From a virus: a DNA stretch of 55,046 nucleotides. The DNA lies in the IMG/VR virus record IMGVR_UViG_3300020451_002514, positions 1 through 55,046 of that record. One strand, given 5' to 3'. Of the stretch, positions 16,132 to 24,999 are shown piece after piece. Position 1 is the first letter of the stretch, and the number at the start of each line of letters is the position of its first letter. The translations under genes and the position numbers were made by a program. Below the pieces are notes generated by a model, which saw only the letters and a program-made list of their open reading frames with translations, did not search any database and was not told the DNA's origin.

Positions 16132-17103
16132 ATGATTTTTGAAGAACAAGTATCCAGAAAGCCAGATCACTACCCATGGGCGCAAGAATTTATTGAAGCT
16201 ATGCACAACGGGTTTTGGACTGATAAAGAGTTTAGTTTCACAAGTGATGTCCAAGATTTCAAAGTAAATCTTAATGAGACTGAGAAAGAGATGGTGATTA
16301 GAACACTGTCTGCAATAGGTCAAATTGAGGTTGCTGTTAAAAAGTTTTGGAGCAAGCTTGGAGATAATTTGCCACATCCTAGCTTAACAGACCTCGGCTA
16401 TGTTATGGCGAACATAGAGGTCATTCATAATAATGCTTATGAGCGTCTACTGAAGGTTTTAGGTCTTGAAGATATTTTTGAGCAAAATTTAAAATTAGAT
16501 TTTATAGAAGGTCGTGTAAAATATCTTAGAAAATACAATCATAAGTTTTACAAGGATTCAAAAAAACAATATGTTTATTCGATCATTCTTTTCACGCTTT
16601 TTGTGGAGAATGTTTCTCTGTTTTCGCAGTTTTATATTGTCAACTGGTTTAATCGTTATAGGAATGTACTTAAAGATACTGGACAGCAAGTCAAGTATAC
16701 GAGAAATGAGGAGAACATTCATGCGTTGGCTGGGATTATGATTGTAAATACAATTAGGGAAGAGCATCCAGAATTATTTGACGAAGAGTTAGAAGAAAGA
16801 ATTTTACAAGAAGCTCAAGCTGCTTTTAAAGCAGAATCAAAAATTGTTGATTGGATGATTAATGGGTTTAATGAAAAAGGTTTGAGCGCTCCAATTTTAA
16901 AAGAGTTTATAAAAAATAGAATTAACGAATCTTTAGAGCAGATAAATTTTAAAAAAGCTTTTGAGGTTGACAAGTCTTTGTTGCAAGATACAGTATGGTT
17001 TGAAGAAGAATTATTAGGCAATAATGCCACTGACTTTTTCCACACTAGACCCGTGGAATATGCAAAAAATTCTCAAACATTTGACGCTGACGATTTATTT
17101 TAA
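16132..17103 (+). CDS. nrdB: Ribonucleotide reductase class I, small (radical) subunit
   Basis: A 323-residue protein, close to the usual R2 length. The diiron ligands are readable: Glu66 in 'IGQIEV', Glu96 and His99 in 'IEVIHNNAY', Glu159 in 'FVENVSLF', and Glu194 and His197 in 'RNEENIH'. Tyr103, four residues after His99, sits where the radical tyrosine is expected. The first ligand is Glu rather than the Asp of E. coli R2. The C-terminus FDADDLF fits the tail that docks on the large subunit. It generates the radical for making dNTPs for phage replication. Its TAA shares a base with the nrdA ATG. Confidence 0.93.
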   Translation: MIFEEQVSRKPDHYPWAQEFIEAMHNGFWTDKEFSFTSDVQDFKVNLNETEKEMVIRTLSAIGQIEVAVKKFWSKLGDNLPHPSLTDLGYVMANIEVIHNNAYERLLKVLGLEDIFEQNLKLDFIEGRVKYLRKYNHKFYKDSKKQYVYSIILFTLFVENVSLFSQFYIVNWFNRYRNVLKDTGQQVKYTRNEENIHALAGIMIVNTIREEHPELFDEELEERILQEAQAAFKAESKIVDWMINGFNEKGLSAPILKEFIKNRINESLEQINFKKAFEVDKSLLQDTVWFEEELLGNNATDFFHTRPVEYAKNSQTFDADDLF

Positions 17104-18749
17104 TGAAAGACTACTACTGGTTAAACGAAGATTCTATAAAATTTCTTGAGAGAGGTTATCTTAAAGAAGGAGAAAGCCCAGAAAAAAGAATAAGAGACAT
17201 AGCTGAAGCGGCTGAAAAGTATTTAAAACAAGGAGGTTTTGCCGATAAGTTTGAAGGATACATGAAGCAGGGTTTTTATTCTCTTGCTAGTCCAGTATGG
17301 TCAAATTTTGGTAGGTCTAGAGGTTTGCCAATCTCTTGCAATGGTGTCTACATTGAGGATAAAATGCACTCTATTTTAGAGAAACAAGCTGAGGTTGGAA
17401 TGCAAACAAAACATGGATCAGGGACTTCTGGTTACTTTGGTTCTCTTAGAGGTAGAGGTGTCCCTATTAGTGTGGGTGGAGTGTCTGCTGGAGCGGTTTA
17501 CTTTATGGAGCTTTTTGATAAGGTTGCCTCAATCGTTTCTCAAGGTCATGTTAGAAGAGGATCTTTTGCTGCTTATCTACCTATCGATCATCCAGACATA
17601 GAAGAATTTCTTAGAATTAGAAGTGAAGGAAATCCAATTCAAGAAATGTCTTTTGCAGTTTGTATAGATGATGAGTGGATGCAGTCAATGGTTGATGGAG
17701 ATAAAGATAAAAGAAAAGTTTGGGCAAATGTGATAAAGAAAAGATTTGAAACTGGATATCCTTACATATTTTTTACAGACAACGCGAATAAGCAAGCTCC
17801 AGAATGTTATAAAGATAAAGATTTAAAAATTCATGCGTCAAATCTCTGTAGTGAGATAGCGCTTCACTCATCGGAGGAAGAGTCTTTTGTTTGTTGTTTA
17901 TCTTCTCTTAATTTACTTCGGTGGGATGAAATAAAAGAAACTGATGCTGTAGAAACTCTAGTTAAATTCTTAGATGCTGTCATGGAGGAGTACATCTATA
18001 AAACGGAAAATATTCCTTTCATGAAGTCTTGTCATAACTTTGCTAAAAGACAAAGAGCTTTGGGTATGGGAGTGTTAGGATGGCACTCATTACTACAATC
18101 AAAAATGATTTCTTTTGAGAGCATGGAATCTAAATTTTTGAATGCTGAGATACATAGCATAATAAAAGATAGAGCAGATAGAGCGACTCATGAATTAGCT
18201 GAGGAGTTTGGAGAGCCAGAATATCTTAGAGGTTACGGAAGAAGAAATGTAACAACAATGGCTATAGCTCCAACAACATCTAGCTCATTCATACTAGGTC
18301 AAGTTTCTCCATCGATAGAACCTCTCAATAGTAATTATTTTACCAAAGATTTAGCTAAAGGTAAATTTACTTTTAAAAATAAATTCTTAGAAGATCTTTT
18401 AGAAGAAAAGGGTAAAAATAATCAGACTACTTGGAAGTCTATTTTAGTTAAAGGTGGATCTGTTCAACATTTAGATTTTTTGTCAGAGGAAGAAAAAGCT
18501 GTTTTCAAAACTTTTGGAGAGATATCACAAAAAGAAATTGTCATTCAAGCGGCGCAAAGACAAAAGCATATTGATCAAGGACAAAGTTTAAATGTGATGA
18601 TTGCTCCTAAATGCCCACCAAAACAAGTTAGTGAACTTCTTATTTATGGTTGGGAGCAAGGTGTTAAAAGTTTTTACTATCAAAGAAGTGCTAATCCTAG
18701 TCAAGAATTAGCGAGATCTATCCTTGATTGTAGCTCTTGCGAGGGCTAA
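17103..18749 (+). CDS. nrdA: Ribonucleotide reductase class I, large (catalytic) subunit, short form
   Basis: A 548-residue protein that reduces ribonucleoside diphosphates. Catalytic positions are clear: Cys79 in 'SCNGV', Asn247-Cys249-Glu251 in 'NLCSEI', Cys264 in 'FVCCLSSLNL', 'APTTSSS' in the phosphate-binding loop, 'YYQRS' for radical transfer and a C-terminal C-S-S-C that is re-reduced by thioredoxin or glutaredoxin. E. coli NrdA is 761 residues; the N-terminal ATP cone is missing here, so overall activity is probably not shut off by dATP. It is co-transcribed with nrdB through a one-base overlap. Confidence 0.93.
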   Translation: MKDYYWLNEDSIKFLERGYLKEGESPEKRIRDIAEAAEKYLKQGGFADKFEGYMKQGFYSLASPVWSNFGRSRGLPISCNGVYIEDKMHSILEKQAEVGMQTKHGSGTSGYFGSLRGRGVPISVGGVSAGAVYFMELFDKVASIVSQGHVRRGSFAAYLPIDHPDIEEFLRIRSEGNPIQEMSFAVCIDDEWMQSMVDGDKDKRKVWANVIKKRFETGYPYIFFTDNANKQAPECYKDKDLKIHASNLCSEIALHSSEEESFVCCLSSLNLLRWDEIKETDAVETLVKFLDAVMEEYIYKTENIPFMKSCHNFAKRQRALGMGVLGWHSLLQSKMISFESMESKFLNAEIHSIIKDRADRATHELAEEFGEPEYLRGYGRRNVTTMAIAPTTSSSFILGQVSPSIEPLNSNYFTKDLAKGKFTFKNKFLEDLLEEKGKNNQTTWKSILVKGGSVQHLDFLSEEEKAVFKTFGEISQKEIVIQAAQRQKHIDQGQSLNVMIAPKCPPKQVSELLIYGWEQGVKSFYYQRSANPSQELARSILDCSSCEG

Positions 18750-18770
18750 TTTCCCTTTCTATTTGTAAAG

Positions 18771-18783
18771 TGTATATACAGTC
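18771..18783. promoter_or_regulatory. -10 box and shared 13-mer upstream of the 18787 gene
   Basis: TATATA (18773-18778) lies eight bases before the ATG at 18787. It sits within TGTATATACAGTC (18771-18783), which recurs exactly at 14172-14184, just upstream of the hsp20 promoter. No good -35 box is visible. Confidence 0.3.
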
Positions 18784-18786
18784 ACT

Positions 18787-18906
18787 ATGACTGAATTATA
18801 CACAATAATAACAGAGGAGCAGGATACGCAAGACCCTGACTTTACGTCTGATGATACCTTAGCTTTTATTTTAGGTAAAATCGATGAAGAAATCTCTGAA
18901 GATTAG
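18787..18906 (+). CDS. Small acidic protein, 39 residues
   Basis: ATG 18787 to TAG 18904-18906. The product is very acidic (MTELYTIITEEQ..., ending ISED), with many Asp and Glu and no membrane segment. It fills the gap between nrdA and the glycan operon, and a TATATA box lies eight bases before its start in the same leaderless arrangement seen at other genes. That supports it being real. Function unknown. Confidence 0.5.
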   Translation: MTELYTIITEEQDTQDPDFTSDDTLAFILGKIDEEISED

Positions 18907-18941
18907 TTGAAAAAAACTACGCTAGCCTTAAAATAGAGAAG

Positions 18942-19004
18942 TCAAGGGTTAAACTCCTTGAGGTCATAGTATGCCTCTGGGTCGAATAATTTTTGGCCCA
19001 GAGG
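18942..19004 (+). other. Two RNA hairpins upstream of the glycan operon
   Basis: Hairpin 1 pairs TCAAGG (18942-18947) with CCTTGA (18956-18961). Hairpin 2 pairs CCTCTGGGTC (18974-18983) with GGCCCAGAGG (18995-19004): ten pairs including one wobble, with an 11-base AT-rich loop, ending three bases before the ATG at 19008. There is no T tract on the + strand, so it is not a standard terminator. It could be a leader structure controlling the operon. Confidence 0.5.
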
Positions 19005-19007
19005 TTT

Positions 19008-19598
19008 ATGCGTATATTACATATAGGATGTCACGATGGCAAAGATCATGTCCTTGATTTTTGCAAACAAAATAAACAAACAATAGAAAGTATTTGTTTA
19101 GTTGATGCTAATATAAAGGTTTTAAAAAAAGCAAAAACTTTGTACTGTAAAAACTTTAGTGAAAAAATACTTAAGATCTATAATTTAGCAATTCTTCCTA
19201 TAAACTTAGACGGTTTACAAATTCCTATATATCAACCAAAAGGTCAAACCGATTCTACCGTTGCTTCAGTAAGGGCTGACTTTGTTTCGACACATTGTAA
19301 AACAGAGGTAGATAAAACTCACTTGGTTAAATCAACGACGTTAAACAAAATCCTTGAAACAGAAAAAGAGGTTACTCATTTATTTTTAGATATAGAAGGG
19401 TTAGATACTGTAACTTTATTTAATACAGACTTGCAAAAATTTCCTAAAATAAAACAAATCATTTTTGAATGTTTACACTCTGATGGAATAGTAACAATGG
19501 GCAAAAGATTGGAGTCTTTAGCCTATTATTTAACATCAATTGGGTACAAATGTTCAATGGATGAATCTCAATACAATATGAAAGCTATAAAAAAATGA
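19008..19598 (+). CDS. FkbM-like methyltransferase
   Basis: A 196-residue protein from ATG 19008 (a TTG at 18993 lies inside the hairpin and is less likely). 'ILHIGCHDGKDHVLDFCKQN' is a motif I-like SAM-binding loop. 'HLFLDIEGLDTVTLFN...IIFECLHSDG' matches FkbM methyltransferases (LK-D-EG-E-LG..., I--E). Such enzymes O-methylate sugars in capsules, LPS and antibiotics. It heads the glycan operon and overlaps the next gene by ATGA. Confidence 0.6.
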   Translation: MRILHIGCHDGKDHVLDFCKQNKQTIESICLVDANIKVLKKAKTLYCKNFSEKILKIYNLAILPINLDGLQIPIYQPKGQTDSTVASVRADFVSTHCKTEVDKTHLVKSTTLNKILETEKEVTHLFLDIEGLDTVTLFNTDLQKFPKIKQIIFECLHSDGIVTMGKRLESLAYYLTSIGYKCSMDESQYNMKAIKK

Positions 19599-20206
19599 TA
19601 ACTTTTGGTATAACAGTAGCGGATGAATTTTTTGAATTCAAAAGGCTTATAAACTCTTTACAACCTTATGTTTACCCACAAGAAGAAATTGTTATATTGG
19701 CTGATGAAAATAAAATAACAGAAGAAATAAAAGAACATTGTGAGTTATGTGGATTAAAAATTAATTTTTTTAATTTTCAAAAAGATTTTTCTGAATTTAA
19801 AAACGAGCTTTTTAATTTATCTACAAAGGATTATCTATTTCAAATTGATGCGGATGAACAAATACCTCCATCTCTTATTCATGTGTTAAGGCAAGTTGCA
19901 TCTCAGAAAAAGGTTGATCTACTATGGGTTCCTAGAATTAATATAGTGCAAGGAGCTACCGAAGAAGATATAAAAAATTTCGACTGGAATATAAATGAAC
20001 TTGGTTGGGAAGGGTTTCCAGATTATCAATCTAGATTTGTATCTACAAAAGGTCACATAAGATGGAAAAATAAAGTTCATGAAATTTTAGATGGTGCAGG
20101 GAATCAAGCTAGGATAGAAGAAAAGCCAATAGAACTTTATTCCATTCTTCATGTAAAACATATAGATAAACAAAAAAAACAAAATAGTTACTATGACACA
20201 ATCTAA
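19595..20206 (+). CDS. Glycosyltransferase family 2
   Basis: A 203-residue GT-A enzyme. The start 'ITFGITVADEFFEFKRLINSLQPY' and 'LFQIDADEQIPPSLIHVL' (Asp85-Ala-Asp87-Glu, the metal/nucleotide-binding DxD) are typical of WaaE/KdtX-like family 2 transferases, as is 'SRFVSTKGHIRWKNKVHEIL' near the end. It likely adds a hexose to LPS core or another glycan. It overlaps both neighbours (ATGA upstream, 14 bases downstream), so it sits firmly in the operon. Confidence 0.8.
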   Translation: MITFGITVADEFFEFKRLINSLQPYVYPQEEIVILADENKITEEIKEHCELCGLKINFFNFQKDFSEFKNELFNLSTKDYLFQIDADEQIPPSLIHVLRQVASQKKVDLLWVPRINIVQGATEEDIKNFDWNINELGWEGFPDYQSRFVSTKGHIRWKNKVHEILDGAGNQARIEEKPIELYSILHVKHIDKQKKQNSYYDTI

Positions 20207-21008
20207 AATTTTAATCCGAGGAGAAGGTGGATTAGGTGATTGTTTGTTGGCTAACAGATTTATACCAGCTATAAAAGAAAAGCATTTAAATTCTGATATT
20301 ACTTTTGCCTTAGATAATGATAGAGGTGAAACATTTCAGTTAGATGTACTCTCTCATTTTTATCCAGATATGAGTGATAATTATTCATTTTTTTCTGACC
20401 ATAATCCTGATGACTTTGATCACTTTTATGATTTACATATCGATAAAATGCTTTGGACAACTTACGACTTTGATTGGCTAAGTAGATTCTATTACTTTCC
20501 AAAACCTAAAGTAAAAGTAGAAAAAGAAGATTACGTTTGTCTTCATTTAACTCATAATAAATGGCCTCCAAAAAACCTACCTAAGTACTATATAAAGCAG
20601 TTGATAGATACAATAAAAAAAATTCATCCTAATGTAAAAGCAATATGTACTGAATCTGAATTAAGTTCTTACGAAGATATCTTGGGAGAAAAAGAAATTG
20701 TATGTTCAGACATAATTACAGCTTGCGAGACGGTGGCAGCAGCAAAGGTTTTTATTACCATAGACTCTGGGTTTAAATATATTGCATACTCTTATGGAGT
20801 TCCAACAATAGAAACTGCTGATTATTTTATAGAAGTAGGCCAAGTCCATCCTTTGATAAAAGTCAGATGGTTGCCATTTAACGAAAGAGGTATACCAATG
20901 TTATATAATACTGAGTTTTTTAAAATAGCTCTTACAAATATACTTGAAAATAAAATATCTACTGTTTTCCCATTTCACAAAGATTCCAAACAGACTTTCA
21001 AGCTATGA
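20193..21008 (+). CDS. GT9 heptosyltransferase-like protein
   Basis: A 271-residue protein. 'ILIRGEGGLGDCLLANRFIPAIKEKHLNSDITFAL' is the N-terminal strand, Gly-rich loop and helix of family 9 glycosyltransferases ('GDxLL' motif). 'DIITACETVAAAKVFITIDSGFKYIAYSYGVPTI' corresponds to the C-terminal 'A-A-I--DSG--H-A-A---P-I' signature, though the usual His is Lys here. Family 9 enzymes normally use ADP-heptose, which fits the heptose genes in this genome. At 271 residues it is shorter than WaaC or WaaF (~320-350). Confidence 0.7.
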   Translation: MTQSKILIRGEGGLGDCLLANRFIPAIKEKHLNSDITFALDNDRGETFQLDVLSHFYPDMSDNYSFFSDHNPDDFDHFYDLHIDKMLWTTYDFDWLSRFYYFPKPKVKVEKEDYVCLHLTHNKWPPKNLPKYYIKQLIDTIKKIHPNVKAICTESELSSYEDILGEKEIVCSDIITACETVAAAKVFITIDSGFKYIAYSYGVPTIETADYFIEVGQVHPLIKVRWLPFNERGIPMLYNTEFFKIALTNILENKISTVFPFHKDSKQTFKL

Positions 21009-21757
21009 CTATAAACGACGTAACTTATTTATCTGTTTTTCCAAACAATAAAAGCAAAAAAAGATATTCTGATATAGAGGCTATTGTCTCTTTATGTAAT
21101 TCTAAATTTTCTCAATTAAATTTTGCTTCTAAAAAAATATATACTTGTACTATACCCTCTAATAAACCAAAAAATATTGAATTCTATAAAATAGATGAAG
21201 TAGATTTTTCTGAATTTAATAAGTTTGCAATACTAAATTATAATAGATTATTTGATTCTAAATTTATGATAAATTTTCATTGTGATGGATTTATTATGAA
21301 TGCTAATTCTTGGCAAGATGACTTTTTAAAATATGATTATATTGGATCTCCTTTTGATGCAGGGGGATTAAGAAAACCTTGTGCGGGCAATGGAGGTTTC
21401 TCTTTGAGATCAAAAAAATTTTGCAATGAATTTAAAAAATTATTTTTGGAATTGCCTAAAGAATATCAAAATCTACCTGAAGATTTTTTATCTTGTCACA
21501 TTTTAAGAGGATTGCTTATAGAAAAAGGTATAAAGTTTGCCCCATTTGAATTATGTTCTCAATTTTCTACAGAGCATTTATCTAGTAAAGATGAATATTT
21601 TTATACTAGCTTTGGAATGCATGAATTTAAACCTATTTCGAGGCAAGAAATTATAGACAGGTCTTTAAATGTAGATATGAAATTTATTTCACAAAACCCA
21701 GAAAAAGTAAAAAAACATAGGGAAAGAATACAATTTGAAATTTTTAATGAAAAATGA
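21005..21757 (+). CDS. DUF5672-like putative glycosyltransferase
   Basis: A 250-residue protein with 'FMINFHCDGFIMNANSWQDDFLKYDYIGSPF' and 'CAGNGGFSLRSKKF', which I recognise as the core of the DUF5672 family: Q/H-x-DG strand, YIG-P, then GNGGFSLR-. The family is found in surface-polysaccharide clusters and is thought to be glycosyltransferase-like. It starts in an ATGA overlap and overlaps the acetyltransferase gene by 11 bases. Exact substrate unknown. Confidence 0.7.
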   Translation: MTINDVTYLSVFPNNKSKKRYSDIEAIVSLCNSKFSQLNFASKKIYTCTIPSNKPKNIEFYKIDEVDFSEFNKFAILNYNRLFDSKFMINFHCDGFIMNANSWQDDFLKYDYIGSPFDAGGLRKPCAGNGGFSLRSKKFCNEFKKLFLELPKEYQNLPEDFLSCHILRGLLIEKGIKFAPFELCSQFSTEHLSSKDEYFYTSFGMHEFKPISRQEIIDRSLNVDMKFISQNPEKVKKHRERIQFEIFNEK

Positions 21758-22184
21758 TTTTTCTATAAGAATAATGACGGAAAATGATATTTCATTTTTT
21801 AATGAAGTTAGAAATTCATGTTGTGAATATCTTCATGATAAAAACAAATACTCCTTAGAAGAGAGTAAGCAGTGGTTTAAACATAAAGATCCTAAATATT
21901 TTATTGTTTCATATAAAGGTCAAGATATAGGTTATTTTAGAACAGATTTAAAAAAAGAAAAGTTTTTCATAGGTTTGGATATAGCGAAAAAATTTAGAGG
22001 TAAAAAATTAGCTGTAAAAGCATATGAAACTTTTTTTGAAAATTTTACAAATAAAAATTTTTATCTGTACGTGGATAAAAACAACACTAGAGCATATAGT
22101 CTTTATATTAAATTAGGTTTTAAAAAAATAAAAGAAGTTCAAATAAATGGGTTGGCTTCTTTTGAAATGGTATTAAAAAGATAA
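21747..22184 (+). CDS. GNAT-family N-acetyltransferase
   Basis: A 145-residue protein. ATG 21747 is chosen over 21735 because it fits the fold start ('FSIRIMTENDISFFNEVRNS'). 'FFIGLDIAKKFRGKKLAVKAYETFF' is motif A, the acetyl-CoA pyrophosphate loop (R-G-K--A). 'LYVDKNNTRAYSLYIKLGFKKIKE' is motif B with the common N-x-R-A-x-x-L-Y-x-K-x-G-F pattern. In a glycan operon it most likely acetylates an amino sugar made by the following dehydratase/aminotransferase pair. Confidence 0.85.
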   Translation: MKNDFSIRIMTENDISFFNEVRNSCCEYLHDKNKYSLEESKQWFKHKDPKYFIVSYKGQDIGYFRTDLKKEKFFIGLDIAKKFRGKKLAVKAYETFFENFTNKNFYLYVDKNNTRAYSLYIKLGFKKIKEVQINGLASFEMVLKR

Positions 22185-23194
22185 TGAAAAAAGTAATTTT
22201 AACTGGCTCAAATGGATTTGTAGGTCATCATGTTTTAGATCACCTTATAAGGTCAACAGATTGGCAAATTTATTGTATAGATAAACTAACGTATTCTAGT
22301 TTTGGTTTAAAAAGACTTAGAGAATCTTGCTTGCTTAATAATGATAGAGTAACATTTTTTTCTTTCGACCTATCAAGTGAAATACCAGAAGGTTTGAAAG
22401 AAGAAATCAAAGATGTAAACTATGTTTTGCATATAGCGGCTGAATCACATGTAGATAACTCTATAGAAGACCCAGTAAACTTTATAAAAAACAATGTAGA
22501 CTCTACCATTAATCTTTTAGAGTTTTGCAGAGAGTGCGAATATTTAGAAAAATTTATTTATTTTTCTACAGACGAAGTTTTTGGAAATGCCGCAGAAGAA
22601 TTCTCTTACAAAGAGGGAGACAGGTTTAACTGCGGAAATCCTTATTCAGCAAGTAAAGCTGCCGCAGAATGTATATGTCAATCATACTGTAATACATATC
22701 AGATACCAATTATAATAACAAATACAATGAATATTATAGGGGAAAGACAGCATTGTGAAAAATTTATCCCCAAGGTTGTAGGTTTAATATCAAATGATGA
22801 AACTGTCTATGTTCATTCTTATCCAGATAAGAAAAAATCTGGCAGTAGATTTTATATTCATGCAAGAAACGTTGCAGATGCTTTTATATTTATATTGAAT
22901 AATTCAAAAGAGGTATTAGATTCTAAAGATGCTTCTTTGGGCAGGTATAATATAGTAGGAGTAAAAGAAGTTTCCAATTTAGAAATGGTCAAAATGATTT
23001 CTAAAATAATGAACAAAGATGCTAAATATGAAATGATAGATCATCATTCTTCTAGACCTGCACATGATTTAAGATATGCCTTAGATGGAACGAAACTATC
23101 AAAGCTTGGTTGGGAACCTCCGTTAGATTTAGAAAAAAGCTTAGAAAAAACTGTTAAATGGAGTTTGCAGAATAAACATTGGCTAGAAGAATAA
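22184..23194 (+). CDS. NAD-dependent nucleotide-sugar dehydratase/epimerase (RmlB-like)
   Basis: A 336-residue extended SDR. Gly8-Ser-Asn-Gly-Phe-Val-Gly14 is the NAD-binding loop, 'AAESHVD' the family marker, 'STDEVFG' (128-134) the catalytic Thr-Asp-Glu of dTDP-glucose 4,6-dehydratases, and Tyr154-x3-Lys158 the catalytic pair. This suggests a 4,6-dehydratase giving a 4-keto-6-deoxy sugar. The next gene is an aminotransferase that would use such a product. 'Epimerase' remains possible, so I give no gene symbol. Confidence 0.85.
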   Translation: MKKVILTGSNGFVGHHVLDHLIRSTDWQIYCIDKLTYSSFGLKRLRESCLLNNDRVTFFSFDLSSEIPEGLKEEIKDVNYVLHIAAESHVDNSIEDPVNFIKNNVDSTINLLEFCRECEYLEKFIYFSTDEVFGNAAEEFSYKEGDRFNCGNPYSASKAAAECICQSYCNTYQIPIIITNTMNIIGERQHCEKFIPKVVGLISNDETVYVHSYPDKKKSGSRFYIHARNVADAFIFILNNSKEVLDSKDASLGRYNIVGVKEVSNLEMVKMISKIMNKDAKYEMIDHHSSRPAHDLRYALDGTKLSKLGWEPPLDLEKSLEKTVKWSLQNKHWLEE

Positions 23195-23199
23195 ATTTT

Positions 23200-24285
23200 A
23201 TGATTGCATTATTTAAACCTTGGATAACTAAACACTGCTTAGAGGACTTAGAGAATATTATTACAAAAGGCTGTCTCACGGAGGGAGAATATTCAGATTG
23301 GTTTGAGGAAAAAGTATCTAATTATATAAATAATAAAAATACAGCGCTGACGAATAGCGGCACTTCTGCTTTACACTTAGCTGGCATTTTATCTGGAATA
23401 GAAAGTGGAGATGAAGTGATAACTACAGCAATGACCTGTATGGCGACTAATGAGCCATTTTACAATATGGGAGCCAAGCTTGTTTTTGCAGATATTGATA
23501 TCACTACAGGTAATATTTGCCCTGAAAGTATCAGGTCTAAAATAACAGAGAAAACAAAAGCGATAGTAGTTGTTCACTGGGCTGGACAACCAGCCGAGAT
23601 TGATGAAATCAATAATATAGCAAAAGAATTTAATTTAAAAGTTATTGAAGACGCGGCTCACGCCTTTGGCTCATCATACAAAGGCAAAAGAATAGGGTCT
23701 CATTCAGATTTTGTATGCTTTTCATTCCAAGCCATAAAACATTTAACTTGTGGAGATGGAGGGGCGCTGGCATGTAAAAATGAAAAAGATGCAGAAAGAG
23801 CGAGAAAAATAAGATGGTTTGGGCTAGATAGAAAATACAAAGGGAAAAGTAGGTGGGATCAAGATATTACAGAGTCAGGATATAAGTATCATATGAATAA
23901 TATCAATGCTGCAATAGGTTTAAGAAATATGAGTTATATTGATGAGATCATAGGTGACCATATGAGAAACAGAACATACTATGACGAGCATATTACTAAT
24001 CCTAAGATTACAAAAATGAGAAGACCCGATCATACTGTAAGTTCCAGTTGGATTTATTCTATTTTAACAGAAGATAGAGAAAATTTAAAATCTTATCTTG
24101 CAGACCACGGAATAGCCTCCGACAGAGTACATGTTAGAAACGATCAATATTCTGTTTTTGGAGGTAAAGATGAAAGCCTCAAAAACTTAAATGAGTTTGA
24201 TTCCAAATTATTGAATATTCCTGTAGGGTGGTGGGTAGAAAAAGATCAAGCAGCGCAAATAGCAAAAGTTTTAAATATTTTTTAA
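23200..24285 (+). CDS. DegT/DnrJ/EryC1/StrS-family sugar aminotransferase
   Basis: A 361-residue PLP enzyme from ATG 23200, five bases past the previous stop (ATG 23179 would add seven odd residues). 'LTNSGTSALHLAG' binds the PLP phosphate, 'VIEDAAHAFGSSY' (149-160) stacks on PLP, and Lys180 in 'SFQAIKHLTCGDGG' is the expected Schiff-base lysine. 'YKYHMNNINAAIGL' is also typical. It transfers an amino group to a keto-sugar nucleotide, presumably the product of the preceding dehydratase. Confidence 0.9.
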   Translation: MIALFKPWITKHCLEDLENIITKGCLTEGEYSDWFEEKVSNYINNKNTALTNSGTSALHLAGILSGIESGDEVITTAMTCMATNEPFYNMGAKLVFADIDITTGNICPESIRSKITEKTKAIVVVHWAGQPAEIDEINNIAKEFNLKVIEDAAHAFGSSYKGKRIGSHSDFVCFSFQAIKHLTCGDGGALACKNEKDAERARKIRWFGLDRKYKGKSRWDQDITESGYKYHMNNINAAIGLRNMSYIDEIIGDHMRNRTYYDEHITNPKITKMRRPDHTVSSSWIYSILTEDRENLKSYLADHGIASDRVHVRNDQYSVFGGKDESLKNLNEFDSKLLNIPVGWWVEKDQAAQIAKVLNIF

Positions 24286-24986
24286 TGAAAACAAACCTTG
24301 TAAAAGCTTTTTACTTTGGAGAAAGAAGAGATCTCGAAATTCCAGAAGCGAAAATAGATAAGTTTTTTTTGTTAAAAAAACAAGTAGAGTATTTATCCAA
24401 AATAAAACATGATCTCGATCAGATAACTTTTGTGGTTAATGGAAATATTCCCGATGGTTACGAGGAGGAGGTTCGGCCTCTCAAAGAAAAATTTAAATTT
24501 GTAACTCTTTCAAGAGAGAATGTAGGGATCTCTTACGGAGCATATTCTCATGCTGTTGATACTTTTATAGATGATTTTGATTTCTTTATATTTTCGGAGG
24601 ATGACTTTATTTTTTGTATAGATAACTTTGATACAATTTATAAAGAAAAATTTTATTCTATAGATAATGCATCTATGATCACCGCCGTAGCACAAAACTA
24701 TGACGATCATTACAAAAAACATGCTTCAGTATCCATATACGGAACTTCTAAAGAAATACTTAAAAGGATAATATCAGATTATGGCAAACTACCTTTTGTT
24801 GTAAAGGATGCTTACGGAGAAGGGCAAATATATCAGACAAATCTATTTTTTAAATATGGAAAAATTCTTGACCATACAAAAGATTTTCGCATAATATTTC
24901 ACGATTACAGAGGATATCAAAACTTTGGAGATGCCAAAAATCCTTGTATTGTATGTTCAGTTGAAGCAATTGTTGACTCAAAATAA
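24285..24986 (+). CDS. Putative glycosyltransferase-like protein
   Basis: A 233-residue protein starting at ATG 24285, which shares one base with the upstream TAA; the longer ORF from 24228 is overlap only. 'VKAFYFGERR' near the start, 'FVTLSRENVGISYGAYSHAV' and 'DFDFFIFSEDDFIFCIDNF' (a GT-A-like D-D-F acidic site) resemble family 2 or rhamnosyltransferase-like enzymes. No C-terminal motif is certain. The enzyme class is inferred from the acidic motif and from the operon. Confidence 0.5.
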   Translation: MKTNLVKAFYFGERRDLEIPEAKIDKFFLLKKQVEYLSKIKHDLDQITFVVNGNIPDGYEEEVRPLKEKFKFVTLSRENVGISYGAYSHAVDTFIDDFDFFIFSEDDFIFCIDNFDTIYKEKFYSIDNASMITAVAQNYDDHYKKHASVSIYGTSKEILKRIISDYGKLPFVVKDAYGEGQIYQTNLFFKYGKILDHTKDFRIIFHDYRGYQNFGDAKNPCIVCSVEAIVDSK

Positions 24987-24999
24987 AATTTATAAAAAA

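Noticed and set aside
16012-16377. Minus-strand ORF overlapping nrdB
   Set aside because: It lies opposite the clear nrdB start and the control region and has no recognisable protein features.
18907-19004. Possible tRNA (GGTCGAAT-like T-loop string)
   Set aside because: No acceptor stem, D-arm or anticodon arm can be laid out around it; two simple hairpins explain the symmetry better.
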